From Impatiens glandulifera (taxonomy: Eukaryota > Streptophyta > Magnoliopsida > Ericales > Balsaminaceae), in the NCBI RefSeq assembly GCF_907164915.1, contig NC_061868.1:47429689-47493688 (forward strand): a stretch of DNA of 64,000 bases, read 5' to 3'. Made by a program: the position numbers and the translations under genes. The first letter of the stretch is position 1; each line of letters opens with the position of its first letter. This document shows, piece by piece, positions 37,423-49,810 of this stretch. The notes below the pieces were generated by a model. It did not search any database, had not been told where the DNA came from, and was given only the letters and a program-made list of their open reading frames with translations.

Positions 37423-38280
37423 ATGGATCGATTAAGCGAATTGCCGGAAAGTCTGATCGTGAACATCCTCTCTCGACTCCCAACCAATGAAGCTGCAAAA
37501 ACAAGGTTCTATCCAAACAAAACAATGTGACTAAACTACTACTGGACTCACACATGTAACAATATCGAATTGACCATTAATCCCAATTACGACAACCTGG
37601 CCCATCACAATCAATCATTCGAAACCTTGAAGAGATTCGTGACAAACTCCTCCTCATCCCCATGACTTTGAAGGAAAACCATCAAACACAATTAACAAGC
37701 TAACTTTCAACAATATGTTTTTGAGAATATTGATTTTTAATCATTTTTTTCTTGTTCAAATTATAGTTTAAGAAGATGATAGTCCACTTGGACAACTTGA
37801 ATCATTTTCGAGTATAGAGAATCTTGAACTTCATATGCACCCTACTAACTCTATTTCCGTCGGATTGTATTATCTCCAATAATTACCTCGGATAACTAAA
37901 TTGGTAGTGAATTTGGTGAGTGATTAATTTTTTTTTTTTTGTAATGGAATTATGTTGTTATTTGTCTAACTTGTATTTATGATTTTCAGAACAAGTGTTT
38001 TGAAGAAAAACTACTCTAGAGATGGTAAATGTAGAATCAACCCAATATTGGCTCATCTAAAAGAGGTGCAGTTGTGCAGATTTACTGGTTACAAATAAAG
38101 AGATGAATTTGACGAAAATAATAGCGGAAAAATGCAACTTCTATTACTAAATTGATTATTAAATTTGAGATTGAATACGACAGAAGGAGAAAGAAATGTA
38201 TCCAAAGGAAGATTCACGAGTTTACCTTGGAATTTAAGGGTGAATCCAAATTATTTTCATGGAGATTTAATAGCTAGCTT
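37423..38280 (+). pseudogene. F-box gene remnant, copy 1 of a tandem pair
   Basis: ATG at 37423 opens MDRLSELPESLIVNILSRLP followed by TNEAAKT, a clear F-box start, but the frame breaks at about 37503. Downstream fragments match the neighbour copy in order: the LETLKR region (about 37610-37690), the block matching PLGPL..FSSTENL (about 37785-37850), and LKEVQLCRFTG (about 38060-38090). The middle leucine-rich section present in copy 2 is missing. It is a pseudogene made by tandem duplication followed by deletion and frameshifts. Confidence 0.75.
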
Positions 38281-38596
38281 ACTAATATTATATGATTTTT
38301 GTGTTGATTAAACATTTTTTTTAATCGTTTTTCGTTATACATGTTCATTTTGTTTTAACATAGTTTATTCTCTTCTTACCTATAATAAACTTATTTTGTT
38401 TTACTTGATTTTTATTTTTGATGTCATATATATACTTTTTGTCTATCATAATTTCCATTAAAATAATTTCCATTAAAAGTACAATTTTTTCATTCTAAAT
38501 AACTAAGATACACATTTTTATGTTTAAAAACATAATAATTTTATTTTAAAATCTAATTTGTTTATTAAATGGTTGTCTAAGACTTGCCCAAGATAA

Positions 38597-38639
<43 letters not shown>

Positions 38640-39445
38640 ATTTTACCAATTAATTAATAATATTAAGTTTAATTCCCTCTAATTCCAACCGATACTCTTT
38701 TGGGCCTTATTTGAGGAAGTGGTTATTGACTTTTCTTTCTTTTTATTTTATCCTAAATCTAATATAGACTACTTCAATCATCTAATTAATATCTTTATAT
38801 ATTAAAATATTAAAAAAATAATATAAATTAATTATTAAATAAAAATTAGAGAGAGAAAGGATGATTTTGTAAAAAATTAAAAAAAAAACTTTTAAAAATA
38901 AATTTTCATTTATTTAAAAAATAAAATCATTCATGATTTTGATTTAAATGAATATCCACCTAACAAACACAATATTAGCAAGAAAATACATTTTTTAATT
39001 AATTAATAATAACTTGGAGTAGTTATAAAAAAAAATGGAGAAAAATTGGCACGATTTTAGATAATAGTTAACTAAATTTCCTATATTTACGAGGTTTAAT
39101 ATTAATTTTTTTAAGTGCTATCTAAATTTTTTTTAAATTTTTTCTATATCTTACCATTTCAAGTCGCTTTAAAATAACAAAATACTATTTTATTTTTATT
39201 AAATTTAAAATTTAAATATTATTAAAATATTGTAATAATTTATCTTAAACAAATTTTAAATAACCAAGTCTTTCTTTTTAATTAATAAAATTAATAAAAA
39301 TCTTTAAAATACCAAAATTGATAATATATGCATTATAAAATAAAATCTTTAAAATAACAACTACCATATTTATTTGGGATTTAAGCAACTATATATATAT
39401 ATATATTCATTCAAACATAATATTTTCTTTCATATGAAGAACAAT

Positions 39446-40975
39446 ATGGATCGATTAAGCAAATTGCCAGAAGATATAATCATGAAGATCTTATCATTCC
39501 TCCCAACCAATGAAGTTGCAAAAACAAGTGTTCTATCGAAACAATGGACGAATTACTGGACAGAGATGCCCGACATTGAATTATCAAATCACAACAGCAG
39601 TACTCTCATGTGCAGAAATCCGATCACTTACAATCAATCATTAGAAACTTTGAAGAGATTAGTTGATAAACTCCTCATCCCCATTGAAGGAAAACCATCA
39701 ACCACAATTAACAAGCTAAGTTTCGACTGTATAGAAGGAATCTGCCTTCCTCATTGTCATGGAAACTTACTCTTGATTGTCTTCTCCAATGGATAGATGG
39801 TTAGAAGCTGCATTATCAAGAGGATTAACCGAACTCCATATTAACTCTTATCCATTTTTATTTCCTCTCATGTCAAATGTTGTTTTTACAGCCAAGAATC
39901 TTCGGATTTTACATCTGGGTAAATTGTTTCAGTTGTTCGTGAATGCCATGCCTAAGTTTGATCTCCCTAATCTCACATTCCTTTCAATGGAAATCCTAAA
40001 CCCTTATTCCAGTACCATTGAACAACTCTTCACCCCGGAGAACTTTCCTGCCTTGCAAATCTTGCACTTAAAGATCGTCTTTTTGAATTGTGGCAAACTT
40101 ATTTACAGTTTAATGGTTACTTCTCCTACTCTTATGAACTTAAACTTGTGGTGCAAAAGTATAATGCACATCATCATAGGGTTGTTCTTGATACACCTGT
40201 TTTGCGAAAACTTACCCTTTTGGTTGATTCTGATCACTTGTGTCTACATGCCAAACCTATGCCTGAGTTGAACATGGTATCAACAAACACATGTTTTTCT
40301 TACCAAATCCCTGTAAGTCATGAATTTTCTGTTTTTCTTTTGTTTTTTTTTTACTGTTTTTAATCAGTTTTTATTGTTGAATTTGTAGTTTAAGAGGGAT
40401 CGTCCACTTGGACCACTTCACTTATTTTCGAGTACAGAGAATCTTGTACTTAATATACACCCAACTAGGTGTATTGCCACGGGATTGTATTATCTCAAAT
40501 ATTTACCTCGGTTAACTAAATTAGTAGTGAATTTTGGTAAGTAATTTTTATATATATTCAATTTTCCTTATGAACTATTGTTTTTTATTTGTTTAACTTG
40601 TGTTTATGGTTTATGATTTTCAGAATGAGTATTTGAATAAAAATCTTAATATAGACCGTAGATGTAAAATCAAAACTTTCTTACCGAATCTAAAAGAGGT
40701 GGAATTGTGCAAATTTTCTGGGTCGGTCAAAGAGATGGATTTGATGGACGATAATAGCGGACATATGCAACATCTATTACTAAATTGATTATTAATTTGA
40801 AGTTGAATTCGACAAAAGGGAAAAGAAATGTATTCAAAGAAGATTCGACAGTTACCATGGAATTTAAGGATGAATCCGGGAGTTATTTTCGCGCAACTAT
40901 AATAGCTAGCATGCTAATATATGACTTAACATGTGCTCGATTAACAATTTTTTTTCAACCTTTTTTTGCTAGTTA
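39446..40975 (+). pseudogene. F-box/LRR/FBD-type gene with broken frames, copy 2
   Basis: F-box proteins of this type join SKP1 in SCF ubiquitin ligases through the N-terminal F-box and choose substrates with leucine-rich repeats. From ATG 39446, MDRLSKLPEDIIMKILSFLP and TNEVAKTSVLSKQW form the F-box. The frame shifts near 39770. A second frame carries ELHINSYPFLFP, NLRILHLGKL and LPNLTFLSMEIL (LRR-like) to about 40100. A third carries VVLDTPVLRKLTLLVDSDHL to about 40270. Later pieces give STENLVLNIHPTRC and, at about 40622-40790, LPNLKEVELCKFSG, the FBD-type end. At least two frame changes remain even allowing for introns near 40310-40390 and 40535-40622. Probably a pseudogene, or a gene with uncorrected indels. 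Confidence 0.7.
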
Positions 40976-42008
40976 AATTTTTTCTTGTGTTAGTATATGC
41001 ATGGTCATTTTGTTTAAACATGATTCATTCTCTTCTTACATCTAATAAACTTTTATTTTATTTTTACTTGTTATATATATAATAAAAGTAATGATAGTGA
41101 AAAATTTTGTGTAAGGAATATATTGTGAGTAAACTTGAAATATAATGGAGAAAATTTTAATTTTTTAAGTCCACTCAGGTGTCAGATTCCAACCCGGTTA
41201 ACCGCGACACCAAATTCATGCTCATATACTATTTCTACTTGTTGACAACAAAATTGTACTAATTTTTTCAATTAATCATCTTAATTAAATTATATGATAA
41301 AACTTTATCTCTTTTAAATTGAATATAAACAAATCAAATAAATTTATTAATATTTTTTATTCTAAACTTTTTATCTTTTATTATAAGATGTTAGCGTGAA
41401 TTCATAATGAATCGTAATATTGTATCTTTTAAAAACTACTCTACACTTGAGTTACCTAATTAAATTATTTTTTAATCTAAACTTACATTCACATGTCATA
41501 CAATTGAATTATTTGAACATAAATGATTTCCAACTATGAAACTAGGGATTAAAGTTGTGGGGATTTGTGAATGAGGTCCTTTTTTTGTCATTTTTTAAAA
41601 TTAAAAAAGCAGATAAAGAATTAAATTGAAGAAACATATAATAAAAAAAATTAAGCCATGTTACATTTAATCATTATAATGTATAAACAAAAATAAAAAC
41701 TTTTTCCTTAATTGATCCGTAGTCTCTGTTGATATGTGAGCTGGATATAATTATTTGTATTGTTCGTTAATAATTAAGATTAGGATCAAGATAATTTGTA
41801 GCAATAATAAATTAATAAAATTGAGAGTTTTGTAATAAATAAATAAATAAATAAATAAACATTTTAATATCTTTTTCAATAAATAAACACGGAACTCTCT
41901 GAGTACTCTCCACGCCGCTACAAAGAAGAGGTCACCGTTGAACTCCAAATTCTAAATCACACTTTGAAGAAGCGGTTGGTTGATTTGATTTGATTTGATT
42001 TTCCGATA
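40976..42008. other. Gene-free AT-rich spacer
   Basis: No gene recognised. A short AAAT tetramer tract occurs around 41838-41860. The ML-domain gene leader begins after about 41880. Confidence 0.45.
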
Positions 42009-43034
42009 ATGGAATCCAAGTTCCTCTGCTCAAGTTCGTCGTTCTCCTTCTCTTGGCGACTCCTTTAATTGCTTCTGCTGTTCTTGATGATACTGATATC
42101 AGATACTGCAGTAAGTTCATTTTCCGTCTTTGTTTCCTTGAAAATAGATCTCATGATGAAGTTACGGAAAGATGAATGTCGAATTTAATTGATTCACTAG
42201 ATTTTCTATAATTTCGTGTGTTCCGATGATGATGAGATGAATCGCTTGGTAGAGTTGATACTTAACTAGTTGATTACTTTGCATGATGCGATTGACGATT
42301 CTTTCATAGATTTACATAATTGAGATTTTTACTGTGTTATTTGTTCATAACTCAGCTAAGAAGGCATATCCAGTTAAGGTTGATGATGTGATTATAACTC
42401 CTTATCCAGTAAAGACAGGGGCATCCTACTACTTTCACAATCAAGGCTTCTACTGGTAAGTTCTTACTTAAATCAAGGCTTCATCCATGCATAGTCTATT
42501 TTATTAACTGTTCTGATTATGACCTAATTTTCTTGTCATTTTTGGTTTCTTCTGGTATTGTATGATTAATCAAACTTTGTACTCTTATAATGTCAGAATC
42601 AGATCTATTCTATGACAGTAATCTCAACATTACGTTCATCTAATAATTGATTACAGATGAAGGCCTAATTGGTGGCAACTTGATTCTTGAAGTTACTTAT
42701 TTTGGAGTGAAAGTCCACTCAGAAACTGATGACATTTGCGATAAAACATCTTGCCCTATTCCAGCGGGAAAATTCGATCTATCTCACACACAAACGCTGC
42801 CTATAGTCACACCACCTGTAACATCTCTTTCATTATTTGAGTGTTTAATTGTTCAATGCATTTTGACATGCTTTTATGCAAGTCCTGGATTTTAATTGAT
42901 TGAAGTAATGGTGTTTTGTTCAGGGTAAATACACTCTTACAATGAGGTTATCAGACCACAAAGGTTCTCAGCTGACTTGCATTAAGTTCACCTTCATCAT
43001 TGGATTTGGTTCACCTGCTGTAACCGACATTTGA
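42009..43034 (+). CDS. ML-domain (MD-2-related lipid recognition) secreted protein, frame-disrupted
   Basis: Four exons: 42009-42110, 42356-42455, 42657-42817 and 42924-43034. ML proteins are small secreted or vacuolar lipid binders with a beta-sandwich. The mature part shows DDTDIRYC, KKAYPVKVDDVIITPYPVK, ILEVTYFGVKVHSETDDICD, TSCPIPAGKF, YTLTMRLSDHKG and LTCIKFTFIIGFG, with the family's conserved cysteines. A hydrophobic signal peptide ending LATPLIASA is encoded, but the ATG at 42009 is out of frame with it and runs to a stop at 42066; exon 1 is one base short. Exon 2 is one base long near 42427-42431 (TCCTACTACTT), shifting its last ten codons. The two errors do not rescue each other because the stop lies between them. 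Confidence 0.75.
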
Positions 43035-43667
43035 GGAGAAACTCGAAACTCTCCCCCGAATCCAGTTTGGTGGGGATTTATGCATATGTAAGTAATAAGA
43101 GACCATTTCTTGTGTTTTTTTTTTTTTTTATAATCTATTTCCCTGTTAAAATTGTAAACCACCCTTTAGTTTGTAATCAGTGTCCACGACTAATTTTAAG
43201 CTTTTATCGGAATAAGTAAATGTGTTTGTTTATGTCATTACTATGTATTCCATTTTCTATATGATATAAAAGATGTGGTTTGTACTACAAACCCACCTTG
43301 TAGACCAAAAGTCTCGTATTCGATTTTCAAAAATTGGTCATGACTGAGGTCACCCAGGGCCACAAAACAAAGTGGTCAATTGGATATATCAAAGTTTTAT
43401 TTTTCATATTTGTAGTGTAAGACCAAGTTCAAATATATAGTGTTTCCAAATAGGATCCATCTTTCTAGTAAGAACTGGTTGATTTGTTATACTATCTAGA
43501 AAAGTCTATATTTGATCTTGAAAATAATTTCTATAGATCATGATTTAAAAATGAATGTGCATAATGAATAAACCAACAAATTTAGAAAAATCTTATATTT
43601 TGACTATTTTGAGTGAGATCAAAATTGTGACAAAATAAGAGTTTCTTGCTCAATAGTTTAGTTTATT

Positions 43668-45486
43668 TCAAGTAGCAACCCATGATCTAGCTAGTTGTTT
43701 ATTAAGGCCTCTTTCTTTCATAAGATCCCTCGTCTTGGATACTTCCTCCCATCTATTATTATTGGCGAAATTGTTCGACAAAATCACACAAGGTTGTTCA
43801 AGTTCCACAAGTTTCTCCGAAACCCATTTCGCCATCTCAACATCTTTGTGAACCAAAGAAGAAGACAAACACGAACGCAATATGATGCCAAGACCCAACA
43901 AAGAATTTCGCTCCACAAAATCCTTCATCTCCCTAAACCTTCCGGCTCGACCAAAGAGATCCACCATACACATATAATGATCAACACACGGCTTGAACCC
44001 ATAAACTTCTTCCATTAATCTAAAGTACTGACAACCTTCTTCCAACAGACCCGCATGACTACACCCAGTCAAAACCCCAAGAAAACTCACCTCGTTTGGC
44101 TTAATTCCCCGACAAAGCATCTCCTCGAAAAGTCCAACCGCCTTCCTCCCATCTCCATGAGAAGCACAACTAGACAACATTGAAGTCCATAGCACAAGAT
44201 TCCGACTATTCTCGAGCTCAAAAACCGACCAAGAAACATCCAACTGTCCATTTTTGGCGTACATATCAATCATCGACGAACGCAAGAACAAATCCATCAT
44301 ATGCCCGTTTTTCACAATATCTGAATGAATCTGTAAACCAAAATCCAATAGCCCCGCGTTTGCACAAGCAGAGACTACGCTCGCGAGAGTGAACTCATTT
44401 ATCTCGACCCGTTCTCTAAACATGTTAATAAAAAGTTTTAAACCTTCTCCCAACAAACCATTCTGAAGATACCCTATAACCATTGAACCGCACAAGTTTC
44501 CGTTAGTAGCTAAAGAAGCCTTATCCATCTTCCCGCATTTGGAGTACATGTCGACAAGAGAATTCCTTAAAAACCCGTCGAAATATGTTCCGATTCTCAG
44601 CATTCTAGCATGAATTTGAAGACCTAATTGAAGAATAGACATTGATGAAGCCAAAAGTAAAGCAATTGAGAATGTCATAGTATTGAAACTCGATCCAACT
44701 TGTACCATTTGATAGAGAAGATCTAATGATGTTTTCCCAAACCCATTTTGTAGATGCCCACTAATAACTGTATTCCAAGTTGCAGTATCTTTAACATTCA
44801 ATCTTCTAAACAAATCCATAGATTTTTCCATGTCTCCAGATTGAAGATATACACCAATCATTATGTTCCATGAAACTGTATCTTTAACAGACATTGAATC
44901 AAACACCTTCTCCGCATATTCAAATGCAGAACATTTGACATAGAAAGCAAGGAGAGAGTTCTCCAAGACAGTATCGAAAGCGACATCGAAACGTAGAATC
45001 CGGGCATGAATTGTCTTGCCAATGGGAAGTGGATTGGACATAGAACAACAAGATTTTAAGATGGTTGCAAATGTCAAGTTATTAGGATGAGATCCTTGAG
45101 CTTGCATGTTGGTGAAGAAATCCATTGCTTTTGTTGAAGAGCCATTAGCAGTAAAGCTGAAATCATGATGGTCCAAGTTTGTACATCTCTTGAGGCGTTT
45201 CATCAAACAGTTTCTGTGCATGATACACATTAGAGGTTGTGTATAGAGAAAGAACATGGTGCACACCTCGTAGATGTAGAAAAGAAGCGTTCTTGAGAAA
45301 CTTGGCATGGATTGTCTCGGCATAATAAAACTCTTTCCTCTTCTTCCTCAAATCAAAATGGGATTTCTTATGATCATCTGTAAAGAAGGATGAAAACCTT
45401 TGAGGGCTTACATTTGTGAAGGTGTTCTTCTTAACGAGAGGAGGACGTAGAGATGGAATGTCAAAAGGTTTCCAGCTTCTTCGCAT
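43668..45486 (-). CDS. PLS-class pentatricopeptide repeat (PPR) protein, two frame breaks near the N-terminus
   Basis: PPR proteins bind organellar RNA and act in editing, splicing or stability. From ATG 45486 a basic, Ser/Phe-containing leader (probable organelle targeting) leads to AETIHAKFLKNASF and HAQKLFDETPQ. The frame then changes at about 45189-45193 and again at about 45153-45156: three frames successively encode TPQ, RDVQTWTIMIS and FTANGSSTKAMDFF. From there an open frame runs to the stop at 43668 with repeated motifs such as DTVSWNIMIGVYLQSGDME, NSLVDMYSKCGKMDKAS, EFTLASVVSACANAGLLDFG and NEVSFLGVLTGCSHAGLLEE. A C-terminal E-type region (VEMAKWVSEKLVELE, WEEVSKTRDLMKERGL, RSWV) closes it. 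No DYW domain. Intron-free, as usual for PPR genes. One repeat near 44500 looks shortened in frame. Confidence 0.85.
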
Positions 45487-46356
45487 CAGAGCAAAAGGCG
45501 ACTATCATATACTTCAATTACGTACCATTTATTTATTTAGCAAGATTTGTAGCCTATGTTCATACGAATGTATTCATCCCATTTATTTTAAAAAAAAAAG
45601 AAATTATTAGATTGGTTAGATTATTTAAATTTAAATTTATATAAAATTTAAATTAATGTGTTTTGATTTTCGAGTTCACTCGTTTTAGTTTGAAATTGTA
45701 TTTGTTGAACAATAATTTTTTTTTTTATAATTTATAAAGTTAAAAGGTAAATCGATATTAATTAATATTTTAAAATGATATATATATATTTTTTTTAATT
45801 TAAAAGTTAATATTATTTAAATTATATTTTTTTAATTTACCAAATATGTTAGGTCAACAAATATCATAATATATATTTAAATTTATTATTATATATTTTT
45901 TCTAAATAGAAAAGGTTTAAATTATAATCCTATATCAATTCTTTAGAATTAGAATTTCACTCCTTCAAACATACTTTAAAATGCAACAAAATTCTAAAAC
46001 ACTTTTAATTGCATTTATTTTTAATAAAAAAAAATTGTAATAAGTTAAAATTAAACTTTTATCATGTCATAATTCAAACCCACTTGGTAAGATTAGACAA
46101 TAGTTTGAGTAAGCAATTGAAATGCCTATTTTCATAATTGTTCTGAACGCGACGTAACATCATCTTTAACTAATCTTCATAGGTGCGACATCTAAATATT
46201 GATATATGCTTACTAAAAGAAAGACTTGCTTTCGCATCAAGAGATTTGTAAACTTTTTACAATTTTCTATACGTATACACTCATATTATATATGCTTAGC
46301 ATTTTCTTTGACAAATACAATTAGGGTACTACAGCCCCTGAATATAGAACAAAGTC
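45487..46356. other. Spacer between the PPR start and the DUF1997-type gene end
   Basis: AT-rich. It probably contains the PPR promoter (minus strand, leader after about 45490) and the 3' untranslated end of the next gene. Nothing else recognised. Confidence 0.45.
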
Positions 46357-49300
46357 TAATGTAATTGTTGCTTAATCCATTTGTCATAATCCTGTAGAAG
46401 TTGTCGAAGTAGTAAAGGCACAAGCCTATCAAGTAGAGCTTGCATCATTCTGCACCATCATCAAGTCAATTCATTCTAATTTTATTGCCTTAACAACAAA
46501 CAAGCACCAGTAGCAGTTTCTCAAGTAACACATAAAAATAATTGCAATCTTCTAATAGCTTGAGCCCTAAATATTATACAATATTCTATTTATTGTTTGA
46601 TTGATTGAAGAGACATAAACTCTACAAGTGTGTTATAAGAATGTATTATATAAAACACTTTTTTTATTTGATTGGTGTATTATCTTTTAATTATAGTAGT
46701 AGTAATAATAGTCAATGGTATAATTAGAAATTGGGAGGTATCTTGTATTATTATGTACAAGTTCATATACATGAGATATAAATTGAGATAAATAGATGAA
46801 ATTGATTTTTTTTGCTAAAGTTTTATAATAAACCTTGTAAAACAAGTAAGAAGTAAATATTCAGCTTTAAGTCAAAATTACTCACAAATTGCCAGGTCCC
46901 TCAACAGCTGAAACTGGAAGCATGGTAAATGGCAGTGTATGGATCTGCAGGCCATTAGCAAAGGCTAAACAACAAACTAAACCACAGAAAATAACACAAA
47001 TACAGTGTTTTCTAATGTTTAAATAAATCACAAAATTTCTAGCCAAAAGATATTGGTTTATGAATGAAGACCATGCAAAGTGTTAAGATTCTTGCTAAGA
47101 AAGAATCTTTTATTTGCATAAACAATCAGAAGTGTGTTAAGGAGATCATCTAAGAAACCAATTTGGCAACAATAAGTTGCATCAGTAAAACATGAAAACA
47201 ACAATATTTAAACCTTTATTATAGAACATATACCTCAAGAGAAAGATTCAGCTTCACATCGACATCCAGAAATTCTCCAGAATCATTTGTATCCCATGTT
47301 ATGTGATTTATTAAAGAAGCTGCAGTTCAAAGTAGTCAAACAAACAAATGGATAGGGTGGTTGTGGTGGGATGATTCTTCATTATCAATGAGTACAAACA
47401 TTTTTTATAGAATAAAAAAGGGTGATTATATGAGCTTCGATTAGGTCACCTATTTATGGCCCAATAATTTTCATATGAAAACTGCAATTTTGCGCTCTTT
47501 CTTAGTACATAAAAATAACATGTCTACGGCCAGGTATTAATTTTCATTTATCTCTCATTGTTTTAAAGGGTGGGGAACCTCTGGTTGGGAGGTGTTTAAC
47601 ATCGTTGATGAAATCATCAAGAATTTTTTTTTTATGTTGGTTTCAGCCTACTTTATGTTTGTTTTTGGTTTTTTTTATGATTTTTGTTTATGTTATTTCA
47701 CAGACACATTTTGATTTTTTTTTTTTATGTTTTCTTTAGGCATGAGAATAGCCTATTTTTTGTCCTCTTTCTAAGGCATGTGTAGTCTCTTTGTGCATAC
47801 TTTAAGAAAAACAAGGAATATAGGAGTTTCTTGATGGAGTTACTTTCCTCTTTCAAACACGGTGAGAGAAAAAGCTGAATCTACAACTTTACTAACCACA
47901 AACCAACAATCGCTGACTATTATAAATTATAAATAGAGTTTTAGCCCATTTGACCACATACCTGAAAATCTTTCATTTTGGCGTTCCATAGTTTTTGATC
48001 CCTCAAACTGCAATAATCTTCAGTATATAAGTATAATGATATATGCCATATATCAAATTATGAATAACATTAAGTATATATTAAAATCCTAAGAGTTGTC
48101 TTACACTTCATGTTGTATTTTGTAGGAAGAAGATTTTCATGATATTACTGAATCTTTCTAGCTTCTTTACAAGGAGATCTCAATGTATAGATGATACAAG
48201 ATAAAGTAATACATGAGAAATTATTTTGTGTATTAAAAAAAGGACAAGATAGCTCATAGGACAACAAATATTTGTAAAACAATAACAAAAGCTTTCAACT
48301 GGAAAAAAATGAAAAAACTTATTCAGAATTTAGAATATACCAAAGCCATAAGATAGAAAATGAATAATGACTCAAAGCAGCATCTATCAACATAAAACTA
48401 TAATCTCACCTTGCATGATATCAACTCAACCATACAATCGCAATCGGTTGGAATTATTCGCAAGTCCACTACAGGGGCCACTTCAAAGTCCAGAAACCGA
48501 ATTTTAGGAAGCTTACACCTGAGGATCCATTTTGGTTGGGTCCATATCTTTAGATAGAAAATATGTGGACATCAAAAGTTATGACTAACATAAAAACAGA
48601 ATCAGATAGTAGATGGTATTTTGTACAATAGCCATAGCTTTTCAAGCATTCATAATTAAGCTTATATCTGATGTAAGCTTACATGATTCTGCATCAATAG
48701 AAAAATACAACAATATGGAACTCTTCTATCCGCAAAAGTAGAATGTACAAAATTTAATTAGGAGGAGCATTCAACCTTGGGTCATTTTTCTTAGTGCCAT
48801 TCATAAGTTTCAGTTAAAATCCCTTACAAATGAAATCTGCACGAGCCTTTGCCTTATTGTCTAAGAATTTCAATTCAATATGCCCCAGAAGTCGACTTAT
48901 AGAGATTTGCACTTGTATAATATTTGTGAAGTTCGACAAAACGGTTCCTCCCTTGGAAATACAAAGTATCAGTGATACCCACAGTTCAGAATTTCTTAAC
49001 ATGCATATGAACTATGAAGTAGTCCAGATTTACACAAATATTTGGAACGAAATCATCCAGAATTAGAAACAACTTAATTGAGATGATGAAAGGAGAAGAT
49101 TAACCTGAAAGTATTAGAATTAAGAGGCTGGTAACTTTGTAAAGCGTCTTTATTCAAGATAGATTCAATTCCCGATGAATGGTTCAAGAAGTCTCTAATA
49201 TGATATACTTTATTGTTCCCAAGTATATCAGTGTAATTTGGAAGACTTAACCTATCCCTCTTTTTTTGCAGCTAATTTAGCTCTTTTGAAACCAGATTGA

Positions 49301-49810
49301 GATGGATATGCTTCATTCACAACAGTGAGACAATTTCTTCTCCTGAAACAAACTTTAAAAGAAGTTGTATCATAGCAGATAAAGCAACAGCCTCTATCTA
49401 TCATAGAAGGAAGACGATAATATGGAAAAAAGAAATACTAAAAACTCTTCCTTTCTTTTAGTTTTCAAATAATATTTCAAATAGAGACAATAATAGATCA
49501 GCATCCAGGAAATTCAATAGCCTTATTAGGTTGGAAGTTAAAATTGAAGGAATATGAAATTAAGCAACTGCATCATAAACATATAATATGGCTTCTTTAT
49601 TATTGTTTACTCCATTTGACCTATTATACATCACTATTTATTACTCCTTTTAGCTTTTAAGTCAATCAATTAATTAAAGGAGTATCAAATGAGCTAATAG
49701 ACTGCGATAATGATTTTTATCTCAAATTAAACATAGTGTTATACTATTATTATACCTTCTGGAGGGCAGAATAACAATAGAGGAGATCCATATTTTAGCA
49801 TAACCTCCAT
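46357..49810 (-). CDS. DUF1997-type plant protein (probably plastid), frame breaks in the first two exons
   Basis: Seven exons on the minus strand: 49810-49756, 49342-49105, 48518-48410, 48007-47962, 47319-47234, 46944-46886 and 46449-46357. From the third exon on they join perfectly: KLPKIRFLDFEVAPVVDLRI, FEGSKTMERQNERFSA, HITWDTNDSGEFLDVDVKLN, IHTLPFTMLPVSAVEGPGN and LMMQALLDRLVPLLLRQLL with stop at 46357. This pattern recalls the plant DUF1997 family, whose function is unknown; several members are plastid proteins. The second exon carries one extra base, most simply in a seven-T run (49261-49267): without it the protein reads AAKKRDRLSLPNYTD. The first exon, starting MEVMLKYGSPLLLFCPPE, ends in a phase one base off from the second. 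Gene call firm, family moderate. Confidence 0.75.

Noticed and set aside
43275..43385. SINE with a B-box-like GTATTCGATTTTC
   Set aside because: No convincing A-box at the right distance and no tail; too weak to call.
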